Positions 8,442 to 16,300 of a stretch of DNA of 64,000 nucleotides are shown in pieces. This stretch comes from Bacillus sp. ISL-7. GTDB taxonomy: Bacteria; Bacillota; Bacilli; Bacillales_B; DSM-18226. Where the stretch lies: contig NZ_JAGGQW010000037.1 in NCBI RefSeq assembly GCF_018613065.1, forward strand, positions 10,224-74,223. Direction: 5' to 3'. The notes under the pieces are model-generated. The model worked only from the letters and a program-made list of their open reading frames with translations. It was not told the origin of the DNA and ran no database searches. The position numbers and the translations under genes were made by a program. Position 1 is the stretch's first letter. Each line of letters starts with the position of its first letter.

Positions 8442-9047
8442 TTGAGAAAAACATTATTTATTTCAATGATGGTTTCTTTTGTTATATTTATTCTTTTTTC
8501 ACCTGTTTTTATTCGACTAATTTTATATTTACACCCAATCGTTTTAATAGTGGTCCTGTTCTGTATTGTTTGGTTGGTCTTATGGTTGCTTTTATTTATC
8601 CGGAAAGAAACGATCAATCTTCCCTACCCACTCTTTTTGGGAGGGTTAACTCTCTACACGGTTGCACTTGTGATATTGTTATTTTTCCGTCCAAACGAGC
8701 AAAGCTATCACTCAATGAATCTTGTCCCCTTTTCCACCGTTGCATTTTATTTGTCAGGAAAAGTGAACTGGTTAATTTCCTTTTATAATCTAGCTGCTAA
8801 TATTGGTTTGTTTCTTCCATATGGCCTATTCCTTAGGTGTAAACAGTTTTCTCAATGGAAGGCATTATTTATTGCTTCATTGATGATTGCATGCATTGAG
8901 GTTTTGCAATTTGTTTCCCATCGTGGGAGCTTGGACATAGACGATTTGATTTTAAATTTACTTGGAATTTATCTAGGCTGCGTTCTCTTTCCTTTGGTTA
9001 AACAAGTGGTGAATATCCCGAATATTAAAGGACCCATCGATAGATGA
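8442..9047 (+). CDS. VanZ family membrane protein
   Basis: 201 residues with about five membrane helices. The VanZ signature is clear: NLVPFSTV, then NLAANIGLFLPYG near residues 113-125, and IEVLQFVSHRGSLDIDDLILNLLG near 150-173. VanZ of the vanA cluster gives low-level teicoplanin resistance by an unknown route; most chromosomal relatives are uncharacterised. The TTG start directly abuts the dsdA stop and has no ribosome site, so translation would depend on coupling; an ATG at 8466 is the alternative, also without one. Confidence 0.85.
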   Translation: MRKTLFISMMVSFVIFILFSPVFIRLILYLHPIVLIVVLFCIVWLVLWLLLFIRKETINLPYPLFLGGLTLYTVALVILLFFRPNEQSYHSMNLVPFSTVAFYLSGKVNWLISFYNLAANIGLFLPYGLFLRCKQFSQWKALFIASLMIACIEVLQFVSHRGSLDIDDLILNLLGIYLGCVLFPLVKQVVNIPNIKGPIDR

Positions 9048-9053
9048 GTCCTT
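9027..9053. terminator. Convergent hairpin between vanZ-like and ArsB-like genes
   Basis: AAAGGAC-C-CATC / GATG-A-GTCCTTT, overlapping the vanZ stop. It lies between convergent genes and has only a short T-rich tail on the plus side. Confidence 0.6.
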
Positions 9054-9068
9054 TAGTATCATTTATTA

Positions 9069-10427
9069 TCAAGCGGCAAATACGAGTAATAGCCATAAAT
9101 ACAAGCTAATTAGCGTGAAAATTAGGGTTAGAGGTATGACAACAATGGTCACTTTTATATATTCCATCCAAGTTATTTTAATCTTATTAGTCTTTAAAAT
9201 ATGCATCCAAAGTAGTGTTGCAAGAGTTCCGATTGGGAGGATCAGAGACCCAATATCACTGCCAATGATGTTTGATAAGTAAACGGTTTTCGTTAATAGG
9301 GGTTCTAGTCCCATATCCGTCAAGGCTAAGGTTGAAATCATTAAGGCTGGATGGTTGTTAAAGATATTTGAAAGAAATGCTGTTATGACACCCATGGTTA
9401 AACTAGCATGAATCAGACTATCATTAACGATTGGTTTTAGATAGCTTATAAGAAGATTCGATAATCCAATATTGTGTAAACCATAGATGATGACATACAT
9501 ACAAAAGGCGAATATTAAAATATGCCACGGAATTTTACCGACCACATCTTTTGGATTTACCTTTAGGTGAATCCATCTCCATAAAAGCAAGATAACCGAA
9601 CCAGACACAGCTACCAACGAGACTGAGATGCCAATAAAGGATGCGACGAAAAGGCTAATCCGTACAAGGAATACAAAGATGAGCATATTGATCATGAGTT
9701 TCTTTTGTTGATTGAATAAAGTTTCCGAGTCTTGTTGTAATGGATGATATGGACGGTTTTTATGCAGTGGAATGGAGTAGGAATGGAAGCGGATTTCTTT
9801 CGGAATATCTTTCTTAAAAACTAGGAATAATAGATAGGATAAAAATAGTAATCCCAGAACCCCAGGAACAAACATCATTTCCGTTTGGAGATACAAATCC
9901 ATTCCTATTATTTTCAAGGCTATTAGATTAACGATGTTACTAACACCTATTGGAGCACTTGAAGCAGTCGCAATTAACGCACCACTTAAGAGAAACGGTA
10001 TCTTTTGCCTGTTTTTTAACTTTAGATTATTTAAAATTAAGATCAGGATTGGTGTAGTAATTAAGATACTTCCATCGTTATTAAAAAATAGTGTCATTAA
10101 AAAGCAGAGTATTAAAGTATTCCAATATAATCGAATACCCGAACCCTTCGATATTTTCAACATTAACGCAGCTGTCCAGCTAAAAAAACCGAAACTTTCA
10201 AGTACGATGGCCATAACAATTGTGGCGATAATGGTAATTGCAGCCCCCGTAACTTTTGAACTTATATCTAATAAATCCCCAGTCGAAACGCTTCCACTTA
10301 CAAAAACAATAATGGCCCCTATTGCAGCTGGGATTGCTTCATTCATATTTTTTGGACGGATAAAGATCAGGACCATTGTTAGAATAAAAGCAAAGATGGT
10401 AATGATTACCGTCGATTGATGATACAT
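9069..10427 (-). CDS. ArsB/NhaD-type (ion transporter superfamily) membrane protein
   Basis: 452 residues with 11-12 hydrophobic segments. It resembles the ArsB arsenite-efflux and related ion-transporter families, such as B. subtilis YdfA. Useful marks are FFNNDGSILITTPI (about 108-121) and SNIFNNHPALMIS (about 346-358), the two repeated asparagine-rich re-entrant segments typical of this superfamily. No arsR, arsC or acr3 lies nearby, so arsenite is only one possible substrate; dicarboxylate or sodium/proton exchange are alternatives. A weak GGGAG lies about 14 bases before the ATG. It converges with vanZ and is followed by a shared hairpin. Confidence 0.8.
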   Translation of the reverse strand: MYHQSTVIITIFAFILTMVLIFIRPKNMNEAIPAAIGAIIVFVSGSVSTGDLLDISSKVTGAAITIIATIVMAIVLESFGFFSWTAALMLKISKGSGIRLYWNTLILCFLMTLFFNNDGSILITTPILILILNNLKLKNRQKIPFLLSGALIATASSAPIGVSNIVNLIALKIIGMDLYLQTEMMFVPGVLGLLFLSYLLFLVFKKDIPKEIRFHSYSIPLHKNRPYHPLQQDSETLFNQQKKLMINMLIFVFLVRISLFVASFIGISVSLVAVSGSVILLLWRWIHLKVNPKDVVGKIPWHILIFAFCMYVIIYGLHNIGLSNLLISYLKPIVNDSLIHASLTMGVITAFLSNIFNNHPALMISTLALTDMGLEPLLTKTVYLSNIIGSDIGSLILPIGTLATLLWMHILKTNKIKITWMEYIKVTIVVIPLTLIFTLISLYLWLLLVFAA

Positions 10428-10670
10428 ATAAATTAATTTACTCCCTTCACAAAAAATTCGTTCATTATTTTCCCTTTATTTCCTTATTGTCCCTTGCTTT
10501 ATAGTACGTCCCAATGTGAAGGCTTGTTCTAAACGAATGTCTCGTCTTTTCATAAATCAGCATGTAACTAGAAGTATTTTCAATATTTCTACTAGTTTTT
10601 TACCTATATTTTTATATATAAACGAATAACACACATGCATTTTAATAGGTTTATGTAACAAGGAATGAAC

Positions 10671-10700
10671 AAAAAAACCGATACTTTTGAAAGTATCGGT
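10671..10700 (-). terminator. Terminator of the CotG-like gene
   Basis: ACCGATACTTTTGAAAGTATCGGT forms a near-perfect 10-11-bp stem; on the minus strand it is followed by seven T, just after the stop at 10709. The remaining 10428-10670 holds no gene that I can support. Confidence 0.9.
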
Positions 10701-10708
10701 TGCTACTG

Positions 10709-11926
10709 TTAGTGTTTTTTTCCTTTTGGACCTTTTTTACCCTGGCTACCGTGGCTGCCGCTACTACCGCTGCTTCCTTTGCTGCCACTGCTACCGCTAC
10801 TACCGCTACTACCGCTGCTTCCCTTGCTGCCACTGCTACCGTGACTGCCACTGCTTCCGCTACCTGAGCTACCTGAGCTTCCTTTTTTTCCTTTAGGTCC
10901 TTTAGGACGAGGTTTTTTGACGCTTCCGTGGCTACCGCTGCCTGAGCTTCCACTACCTGAGCTTCCACTACCTGAGCTTCCACTGCCCGAGCTGCCGCTA
11001 CCTGAACTACCGCTGCCTAAGCTTCCACTGCCCTTGCTACCGCTGCCTGAGCTTCCACTGCCTGAGCTGCCGCTACCTGAACTACCGCTACCTGTGCTTC
11101 CACTGCCTGAGCTTCCACTGCCTGAGCTACCGCTGCCTGAGCTTCCGCTGCCTGAGCTTCCGCTACCTGAGCTACCGCTGCCTGAGATTCCACTGCCCGA
11201 GCTTCCACTGCCTGAGCTTCCGCTGCCTGAGCTACCGCTGCCTGAGCTGCCGCTACCTGAGCTACCACTGCCGCTACTTCCCTTGCTACCTTTCTTACCT
11301 TTTGGACCTTTCTTACCTTTAGGACCTTTTGGTTTTTTTCCGCTTCCGTGACTGCCGCTGCTTCCACTACCAGAGCTTCCACTGCCTTTGCTACCTGAGC
11401 TACCTGAGCTACCTGAGCTACCTGAGCTGCCTGAGCTACATGAGCTACATGAACTTCCGCTACCTGAGCTTCCGCATCCGCTACTACCACTGCCTGAGCT
11501 TCCACTGCCTGAACTTCCGCTTCCGCTTTTGCCTGAACTTCCACTTCCACTTCCACTGCCTGAGCTTCCACTGCTTCCGCTGCTACCCTTGCTACCTTTA
11601 GGGCCTTTATGTCCTTTAGGGCCTTTTGGTTTTTTTCCGCTACCAGAGCTACCGCTGCTTCCGCTACCAGAGCTACTGCTGCTTCCGCTACCAGAGCTAC
11701 CGCTTCCGCTTTTGCCAGAGCTACCACTGCCGCTTTTGCCACTGCCAGAGCTTCCACTGCTGCTTTTGCTGCTACCGCTTTTACCACTGCCAGTAGATCC
11801 TGAACTGTCTGAACTTGACTTATTGTTACCTCCTTTTTTACCAACAGGATTATTATCTAGAAACCCAACTACACCATTTTCTTTAGCTTGTGAAAGTAAT
11901 TGTTCAATATTAAGCTTTAGTACCAT
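10709..11926 (-). CDS. CotG-like modular repeat protein, Gly/Ser/Lys-rich, probable CotH substrate
   Basis: 405 residues. After a short unique head (1-35) the protein is almost entirely Gly, Ser and Lys. Ser-Gly blocks alternate with basic GXY-type modules: KKPKGPKGHKGPKGSKG (98-114), a second at 197-216, a shortened third near 334-347, and GKKGPKGKKH at the C-terminus. The largest Ser-Gly block is 22 copies of a GSGSS-type pentapeptide (about 221-330). Three cysteines cluster at 151, 160 and 163. It is divergent from cotH, as cotG is in B. subtilis, and such modular CotG-like neighbours of CotH are described in Bacilli; the kinase CotH phosphorylates serines of CotG and CotB. I infer a phosphorylated outer-coat structural protein. 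The ATG has GTGGTGG seven bases upstream. Large open frames on the other strand here are artefacts of the repeat. Confidence 0.85.
   Translation of the reverse strand: MVLKLNIEQLLSQAKENGVVGFLDNNPVGKKGGNNKSSSDSSGSTGSGKSGSSKSSSGSSGSGKSGSGSSGKSGSGSSGSGSSSSSGSGSSGSSGSGKKPKGPKGHKGPKGSKGSSGSSGSSGSGSGSGSSGKSGSGSSGSGSSGSGSSGCGSSGSGSSCSSCSSGSSGSSGSSGSSGSKGSGSSGSGSSGSHGSGKKPKGPKGKKGPKGKKGSKGSSGSGSSGSGSSGSGSSGSGSSGSGSSGSGISGSGSSGSGSSGSGSSGSGSSGSGSSGSGSTGSGSSGSGSSGSGSSGSGSKGSGSLGSGSSGSGSSGSGSSGSGSSGSGSSGSGSHGSVKKPRPKGPKGKKGSSGSSGSGSSGSHGSSGSKGSSGSSGSSGSSGSKGSSGSSGSHGSQGKKGPKGKKH
10938..11267 (-). repeat. 22 tandem copies of a 15-bp repeat within the CotG-like gene
   Basis: Units such as CTGCCTGAGCTTCCA repeat without a gap for 330 bp and encode a Gly-Ser pentapeptide. 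Third positions vary while the amino acids stay constant, which argues for selection on the protein. Such an array should vary in copy number between strains. Confidence 0.9.
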
Positions 11927-11966
11927 TATTCCACCACTTTCATAACAAATTTTTCTTTTCTATTTC

Positions 11967-11974
11967 AATTTATG
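11967..11974 (-). promoter_or_regulatory. Possible SigK-type -10 for the CotG-like gene
   Basis: CATAAATT on the minus strand fits CATANNNT, about 40 bp before the start codon. I see no good AC-type -35 at the right distance. Confidence 0.25.
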
Positions 11975-11996
11975 ATGATTTTATCTATTTGACATA

Positions 11997-12025
11997 GACA
12001 ATCATATATTTTTAACCCATATTTT
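11997..12025 (+). promoter_or_regulatory. Possible SigK promoter of cotH
   Basis: GACA (11997-12000) and CATATTTT (12018-12025) are separated by 17 bp and fit the mother-cell SigK pattern (AC... CATANNNT), about 70 bp before the cotH start. Confidence 0.4.
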
Positions 12026-12096
12026 TTAGAGTTTCTATACACAACCACCCAAGAGAATGCATATATCTAAAAAAAATGTTATTTAGGAGAATTAAA

Positions 12097-13167
12097 GTGT
12101 TAAAATATGAAATTTTAATTAATCCGAAGTGGTTAAAAAAATTGGATAAAGACATTTGGAATGATGAATTAGTACCTGCAGTATTAAAGATAGGAGAAGA
12201 TCGTTTTAATGTAAAAATTTCCTATCGAGGAAATGTAATAAGGGATAAGAAAAAAAAATCTTATCGAATTGTCTTTCAAAATCCGTACAAGGTCAATGGA
12301 GCACATGAAATTCATCTTAATGCGGAATTTTCAGATGTATCATTAAGTAGAAACAAATTATCGCTGGATTTTTTTGATCGAATCGGAGTCATATCTCCCC
12401 ACTCTCGGCATGTGCTGCTGAATATCAATGGATACAGTAAGGGCATCTATTTAGAGATTGAATCTTTTGATCAATATCTTCTTGAAAAAAGAAAATTGCC
12501 TGATGGTCCGATTATTTATGCAACCAATAATCGAGCCAATTTCTCCTTATTAACTAAGAAAAAAGAAATAAAAAAACGATTAGACCAGGGATATACATTA
12601 AAATATGGTGATAAAGAAGATATCCTTGATTTAAAAAACTTTATCGCGATGATTAATGCCCTAAACAATCAAGATTTTGAAAAAAAAATCCCACATGTAT
12701 TGGATGTCGAGAAATATTTCAGATGGGTCGCTGGAGCTGTTTGTGTCCAAAATTATGACGGGTTTATCCATAATTATGCATTATATAAAAATGGTAAAAC
12801 CGGACTATATGAAATTACTCCTTGGGATTATGATGGGACATGGGGTAGAAACCTCCATGGCAGAAAACTGGTTTATGATTATGTACCATTAACAGGATTT
12901 AACACACTTTCAGCAAGACTTTTCCACTTTAAACACTTTAGAAAACAATATAAAGAAATACTTTCAAGTATTTTGGAAAACGACTTCACTCTGGATGTCC
13001 AAAAACCAATTATCAATGAATTATTTGATTATTTAAAACCACACATGAGTCTAGATCCCTTTATTAGTTCAAACCCAGCAACATTAGAACAAGAAAAAAA
13101 GGTTTATTTTAATTTTATTAAAAAAAGAAGCTCTTACCTTAAAGAAGAATTAGCATTATTCGTATAG
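12097..13167 (+). CDS. cotH: Spore coat protein kinase CotH
   Basis: 356 residues from the GTG at 12097, which has AGGAGA six bases upstream; the ATG at 12076 lies before that ribosome site and is rejected. CotH is an atypical protein kinase that phosphorylates Ser-rich coat proteins (CotB, CotG) during sporulation and controls outer-coat assembly. Family marks are GYSKGIYLEIESFD (about 112-125), an NYDGFIHNYALY segment near 218-229 with a likely catalytic Asp, and the metal-binding PWDYDGTWGRN near 242-252. Length is close to the 362 residues of B. subtilis CotH. It is divergent from the CotG-like gene, ends in its own terminator, and is followed by two CotB-type genes. Confidence 0.93.
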   Translation: MLKYEILINPKWLKKLDKDIWNDELVPAVLKIGEDRFNVKISYRGNVIRDKKKKSYRIVFQNPYKVNGAHEIHLNAEFSDVSLSRNKLSLDFFDRIGVISPHSRHVLLNINGYSKGIYLEIESFDQYLLEKRKLPDGPIIYATNNRANFSLLTKKKEIKKRLDQGYTLKYGDKEDILDLKNFIAMINALNNQDFEKKIPHVLDVEKYFRWVAGAVCVQNYDGFIHNYALYKNGKTGLYEITPWDYDGTWGRNLHGRKLVYDYVPLTGFNTLSARLFHFKHFRKQYKEILSSILENDFTLDVQKPIINELFDYLKPHMSLDPFISSNPATLEQEKKVYFNFIKKRSSYLKEELALFV

Positions 13168-13171
13168 ATAA

Positions 13172-13206
13172 GAGGTATATGAATCTAATCATATCCCTTT
13201 TTTTTT
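13172..13206 (+). terminator. Terminator of cotH
   Basis: GGTATATGA/TCATATCC stem followed by nine T. It makes cotH a separate transcript from cotB. Confidence 0.7.
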
Positions 13207-13250
13207 GCCTATTTTTACCCAAAACAGGAAAAAAAGGCTACTTTATTAGT

Positions 13251-13277
13251 ACAACATCACCCCGTGATACATATAGA
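13251..13277 (+). promoter_or_regulatory. Possible SigK promoter of cotB
   Basis: ACA (13251-13253), 16 bp, then CATATAGA (13270-13277), one mismatch from CATANNNT, 45 bp before the cotB start. Confidence 0.35.
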
Positions 13278-13321
13278 TGCAGTGTAAATGTTTATTTAAT
13301 TTAAAGGAGGATAATTCTTTT

Positions 13322-13864
13322 ATGGATAGAGAAATGATGGAACAATTTGTTGGAAAAACCATTAAGGTTGATCGCGGAGGTCCAGAATCAAGAAGTGGAA
13401 AATTACTGGCAGTATTTGAAGACTTCTTTGCCATCTTAACAGAACACGATGGAGTCGTATTTTATAAGACAAATCATGTCAGAAGTATCACAGAAAGTGC
13501 TAAAGATGATATGAAGTTTGGTTTGAAGGTCCCAGATAAACTTGATTTCAAAAAGGCCGAAAACTTTGTAAAGCTTTTAGGAAAAATAAGATTTCAATGG
13601 GTGAAAATTAATCGTGGCGGTCCTGAATCATTTGAAGGCGTACTAAGCGATGTAAACAAACATTTTGCTTCACTGATTGTTAAAGAAGAAGTTGTCCGTG
13701 TCTCGATGAAACACATTCGAAACATAAGCTACGGACTGAAAGTTGATAATTCATCCAATGAATCTAATGGTAATGACAACGACGATAAAGACGATGATAA
13801 CAAAGATAACAGTAGTAAGAACAGCAGTAGTAAGAACAGCAGTAACAAGAACAAGGATAAATAA
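13322..13864 (+). CDS. cotB: Spore coat protein CotB, short form
   Basis: 180 residues from the ATG at 13322, preceded by AAAGGAGG at ideal distance; an in-frame ATG at 13277 lies upstream of that site. Two CotB modules are visible, each starting with the hallmark RGGPES (18-23 and 98-103) followed by a small beta-rich Sm-like unit ending in H-[IV]-R-[NS]-I. B. subtilis CotB has three such units and a long serine-rich tail. Here the tail (141-180) is short, acidic first, then Ser/Asn/Lys-rich with three SSK/SSN blocks. It is an outer coat protein and likely CotH target. A stable hairpin and AAGGAGG separate it from the next gene. Confidence 0.9.
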   Translation: MDREMMEQFVGKTIKVDRGGPESRSGKLLAVFEDFFAILTEHDGVVFYKTNHVRSITESAKDDMKFGLKVPDKLDFKKAENFVKLLGKIRFQWVKINRGGPESFEGVLSDVNKHFASLIVKEEVVRVSMKHIRNISYGLKVDNSSNESNGNDNDDKDDDNKDNSSKNSSSKNSSNKNKDK

Positions 13865-13883
13865 GATCACGAATAAAAATATT

Positions 13884-13908
13884 GTCGCTTCTCCACTAGA
13901 GGAGCGAC
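13884..13908 (+). other. Intercistronic hairpin between cotB and the second cotB-like gene
   Basis: GTCGCTTCTC/GAGGAGCGAC, a 10-bp stem with one G-U pair and a 5-base loop, without a T-run. It may stabilise or partly attenuate the message. Confidence 0.5.
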
Positions 13909-13935
13909 TCATTATCTCTTTAAGGAGGATTAAAC

Positions 13936-15339
13936 ATGGGGATAGATAAATTTTCAGCTGCATTGGATTTATTAAAAGGCTTTAGTGTAAATCTTTATGT
14001 AGGTGAAGACGTATTTAAAGGAAAACTAATTGGTGTTGAGGCAGACCATGTAGTGCTCGAAACCGAAAATAAATACATTTTTTATTATAACATTGATAAA
14101 ATTCAAGCAATCACAAAAAATACAAGAGAGTTTCAACCTGAGAAAACAACGGCAAAATTTCTAAAAACACAGAGTTTAACAGATTTACTCCTTTCCTTTC
14201 AACATACTTGGGTAACGATATTGACTATCAACAAACAAAGATTTACTGGTGTTTTAAGCGAAATTGATACAGACTTTGTTACTTTAATTAACGGTGATGA
14301 ACGGATCATAATAAAATTAACACATGTGTCCAACATCCTCAAAGGTATTATTAAAGAAGAGGCTGTGAAGACGTCTTCATCAAATAAAAACGAAAATAAT
14401 GATAATAAAAAAGAATCAAAGGATCGTTCATCTTCCTCCGGTGATAAGAAGGACTCAAAGAATCATTCATCTTCCTCCGGTGATAAGAAGGAGTCAAAGA
14501 ATCATTCATCTTCCTCCGGTGATAAGAAGGACTCAAAGAATCATTCTTCCTCTTCCGGTGATAAAAAGGATTCAAAGAAACACTCTTCTTCTTCCGGTGA
14601 TAAAAAGGACTCAAAGAATCATTCATCCTCTTCCGGTGATAAAAAGGATTCAAAGAATCACTCTTCTTCTTCCGGTGATAAAGAGGAATCGAAACAAAAA
14701 AATTCGAATAGTAAAGAAAAATCTGCTATGAAAAAAGAAGAGACCGTTAAAGAAGAAGTGTTTGAACCTAACAATACAATTGTTTGGTCACAACCAATAA
14801 AAATTGAAGCAACAATGATTAAAACCAGGGATGAGCTCGTTTCAAATAACTGTAAGATTAAGAAATCTCAAACAGACGAAAAGGAATCGTCCAAAAATTC
14901 CACTGAAATGAAAAAGTCAAATGATATGAGTACTAAAGATAAAAAGTGTGAAGAAGCTAAGTCGACCAAATCAATATCTAGCGAACAATCGAAGGAAATG
15001 AAACAAGTAAAAGAAGTAGTTTCTATACAAAAAACAGACAATCAGCCTGCTCCACCGTATAAATTACTACAGAATGAAACAAAATCAACAAAAACAAAAG
15101 AAGAAGCAGAGAAAGTAGTTAAATCAACAACTACACAAAACCAAGCAACTAAGAAAACAGAAGATTATAAACCAAATGATATGAACAATAATAGCAACAA
15201 TCAGAATGTATGGAAACAAAAGGAGAAAGAGCAAAGAGTTCTTCGTTTTTCCGGTGAACCAGTTAATACTGACAGCAAAATACCATTCCCGTTTTCCGGA
15301 TGGCCAAACAGAAACAATCGAACATCAAGATTGAATTAA
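13936..15339 (+). CDS. CotB-like coat protein with seven Ser/Lys 13-residue repeats
   Basis: 467 residues with a strong AAGGAGG. Residues 1-150 contain two Sm-like CotB-type units (GFSVNLYVGEDVFKGKLIGVEADHVVL; HTWVTILTINKQRFTGVLSEIDTDFVTL) that have lost the RGGPES hallmark. Residues 163-253 are seven tandem copies of SSSSGDKKDSKNH-type units. The rest is Lys/Ser/Glu/Thr-rich low complexity and ends in a Pro/Phe/Trp/Arg tail (IPFPFSGWPNRNN). The architecture, an Sm-like head plus a serine-lysine repeat tail, is that of B. subtilis CotB, so the CotB functions may be split between this protein and the preceding one. It is probably cotranscribed with cotB. The repeats are prime candidates for CotH phosphorylation. 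Confidence 0.85.
   Translation: MGIDKFSAALDLLKGFSVNLYVGEDVFKGKLIGVEADHVVLETENKYIFYYNIDKIQAITKNTREFQPEKTTAKFLKTQSLTDLLLSFQHTWVTILTINKQRFTGVLSEIDTDFVTLINGDERIIIKLTHVSNILKGIIKEEAVKTSSSNKNENNDNKKESKDRSSSSGDKKDSKNHSSSSGDKKESKNHSSSSGDKKDSKNHSSSSGDKKDSKKHSSSSGDKKDSKNHSSSSGDKKDSKNHSSSSGDKEESKQKNSNSKEKSAMKKEETVKEEVFEPNNTIVWSQPIKIEATMIKTRDELVSNNCKIKKSQTDEKESSKNSTEMKKSNDMSTKDKKCEEAKSTKSISSEQSKEMKQVKEVVSIQKTDNQPAPPYKLLQNETKSTKTKEEAEKVVKSTTTQNQATKKTEDYKPNDMNNNSNNQNVWKQKEKEQRVLRFSGEPVNTDSKIPFPFSGWPNRNNRTSRLN
14422..14694 (+). repeat. Seven tandem 39-bp repeats
   Basis: 273 bp in frame with the coding sequence. Each unit encodes four serines, Gly-Asp, then Lys/Asp/Ser/Lys and Asn-His. Synonymous differences between units are common; the protein unit is nearly invariant. 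Confidence 0.93.
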
Positions 15340-15530
15340 TGAAATCTCATCGTAATAGTGAAAATATATATAAGACCATTCCTTCATATTACCCCTGTTA
15401 AAATCCCCAAAAACCATACAAATATGAGTTGGGCATTCCTTATAATGTAAACATATTATAAGTAGTTAGTTAGTGATATCAGCCCTCCTCTATTTGTAAA
15501 ATGGGATTACCTAGGAAAGGATGTGAAAAT

Positions 15531-16208
15531 ATGAAGATGAAAGAAAATATTGGAAAATATATCAGTCTTGAGATTTCGGGAAAGAAATTCATAAGTGGGG
15601 TACTGATTGATGTAGGCAGCGATTTATGGGTCGTTTTTAATGGATATGACTACCTTTACATCCCTGTTATTCATTGCCAAAATTGGCGGTATTTAAAACA
15701 AGATGAAATTAAAGAAATTGATGAAATTACACTTAATGACGAACCCACACCTATTTATAATAATAACGAAGAAATATCACTAAGAAAAACTCTGACAGCT
15801 GCTAAAGGTATTTTTACAGAAATATATGTAACAAGCAATCAAGCACTACATGGTTATATCATAAGTATTATGAATAATTATTTTGTTTTCTACTCGCCAA
15901 TATACAAAACCATGTTTATATCTCTTAACCATTTAAAATGGTTAATTCCATACACAAATAATCAACGTCCATACGGTCTAAGCAACGCAAATCTTCCAGT
16001 AAATCCTAGCAATATCACCTTTGCCAGATCGTTTGAGGTTCAAATTGAAAAACTAACTGGAGAATTGATCGTCTTTAATATCGGGGAGAATGAAAATGTT
16101 ATCGGAAAGGTAAAAGGGATTAAGGATAATTTCGTGGAATTAATCGGTGCAAAAGAAGATCCAGTCTTTATTAATCTTCAACATATTAAAACAATCCATA
16201 TGACTTAA
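15531..16208 (+). CDS. CotB-related Sm-like protein, three units, no repeat tail
   Basis: 225 residues from the ATG at 15531 with AAAGGATGTG; the upstream ATG at 15501 has no ribosome site. Three beta-rich units of about 60-70 residues can be seen (GKYISLEISGKKFISGVLIDV; FTEIYVTSNQALHGYIISIM; GELIVFNIGENENVIGKVKGI), each ending near an H-[CLI]-[QK] and hydrophobic triplet as in CotB units (NLQHIKTI). It has no RGGPES and no serine tail, so it is unlikely to be a heavy kinase target. Its place in the cluster suggests a coat or coat-assembly role. A terminator follows. Confidence 0.7.
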   Translation: MKMKENIGKYISLEISGKKFISGVLIDVGSDLWVVFNGYDYLYIPVIHCQNWRYLKQDEIKEIDEITLNDEPTPIYNNNEEISLRKTLTAAKGIFTEIYVTSNQALHGYIISIMNNYFVFYSPIYKTMFISLNHLKWLIPYTNNQRPYGLSNANLPVNPSNITFARSFEVQIEKLTGELIVFNIGENENVIGKVKGIKDNFVELIGAKEDPVFINLQHIKTIHMT

Positions 16209-16261
16209 CTGGTTTATTTTTTCTATAGCTTATTTGTAAACAAGCTTTTAAAACAAAAAAC

Positions 16262-16285
16262 AGAGTGTCTAGAGACACTCTTTTT
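16262..16285. terminator. Bidirectional terminator
   Basis: Nearly perfect palindrome AGAGTGTCTAGAGACACTCT with A-run before and T-run after. It serves the coat gene on the plus strand and the PAP2 gene on the minus strand. Confidence 0.9.
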
Positions 16286-16300
16286 ATTAGGTATTTTAAA

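Noticed and set aside
8372..8788. 138-residue plus-strand frame across the dsdA/VanZ junction
   Set aside because: Overlaps both real genes in another frame and has no ribosome site or family features.
9069..10427. Calling the transporter a true arsenite pump ArsB
   Set aside because: No arsR, arsC or arsA neighbours and the superfamily includes other ion transporters; only the family is supported.
10938..11267. Possible CRISPR or clustered repeat array
   Set aside because: The 15-bp units are contiguous without spacers and keep the reading frame; the same holds for the 39-bp units at 14422-14694.
10917..11945. Long open frames on the plus strand (Pro/Leu/Glu-rich, 144 and 185 residues) and in another minus frame (Ala/Val/Glu-rich, 275 residues)
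   Set aside because: They are shadows of the 15-bp repeat of the CotG-like gene; their composition is fully dictated by the repeat unit, and none has a ribosome site.
12076..12096. ATG at 12076 as the cotH start
   Set aside because: The AGGAGA ribosome site lies inside this extension; GTG 12097 is correctly spaced.
14351..14731. Plus- and minus-strand frames (about 100-110 residues) inside the 39-bp repeats
   Set aside because: Alternative frames of the repeat array; no starts with ribosome sites, and the CotB-like frame explains the region.
15441..15459. SigA or SigK promoter for the third coat gene (TATAAT at 15441, CATATTAT at 15452)
   Set aside because: Neither has a convincing -35 at a proper distance.
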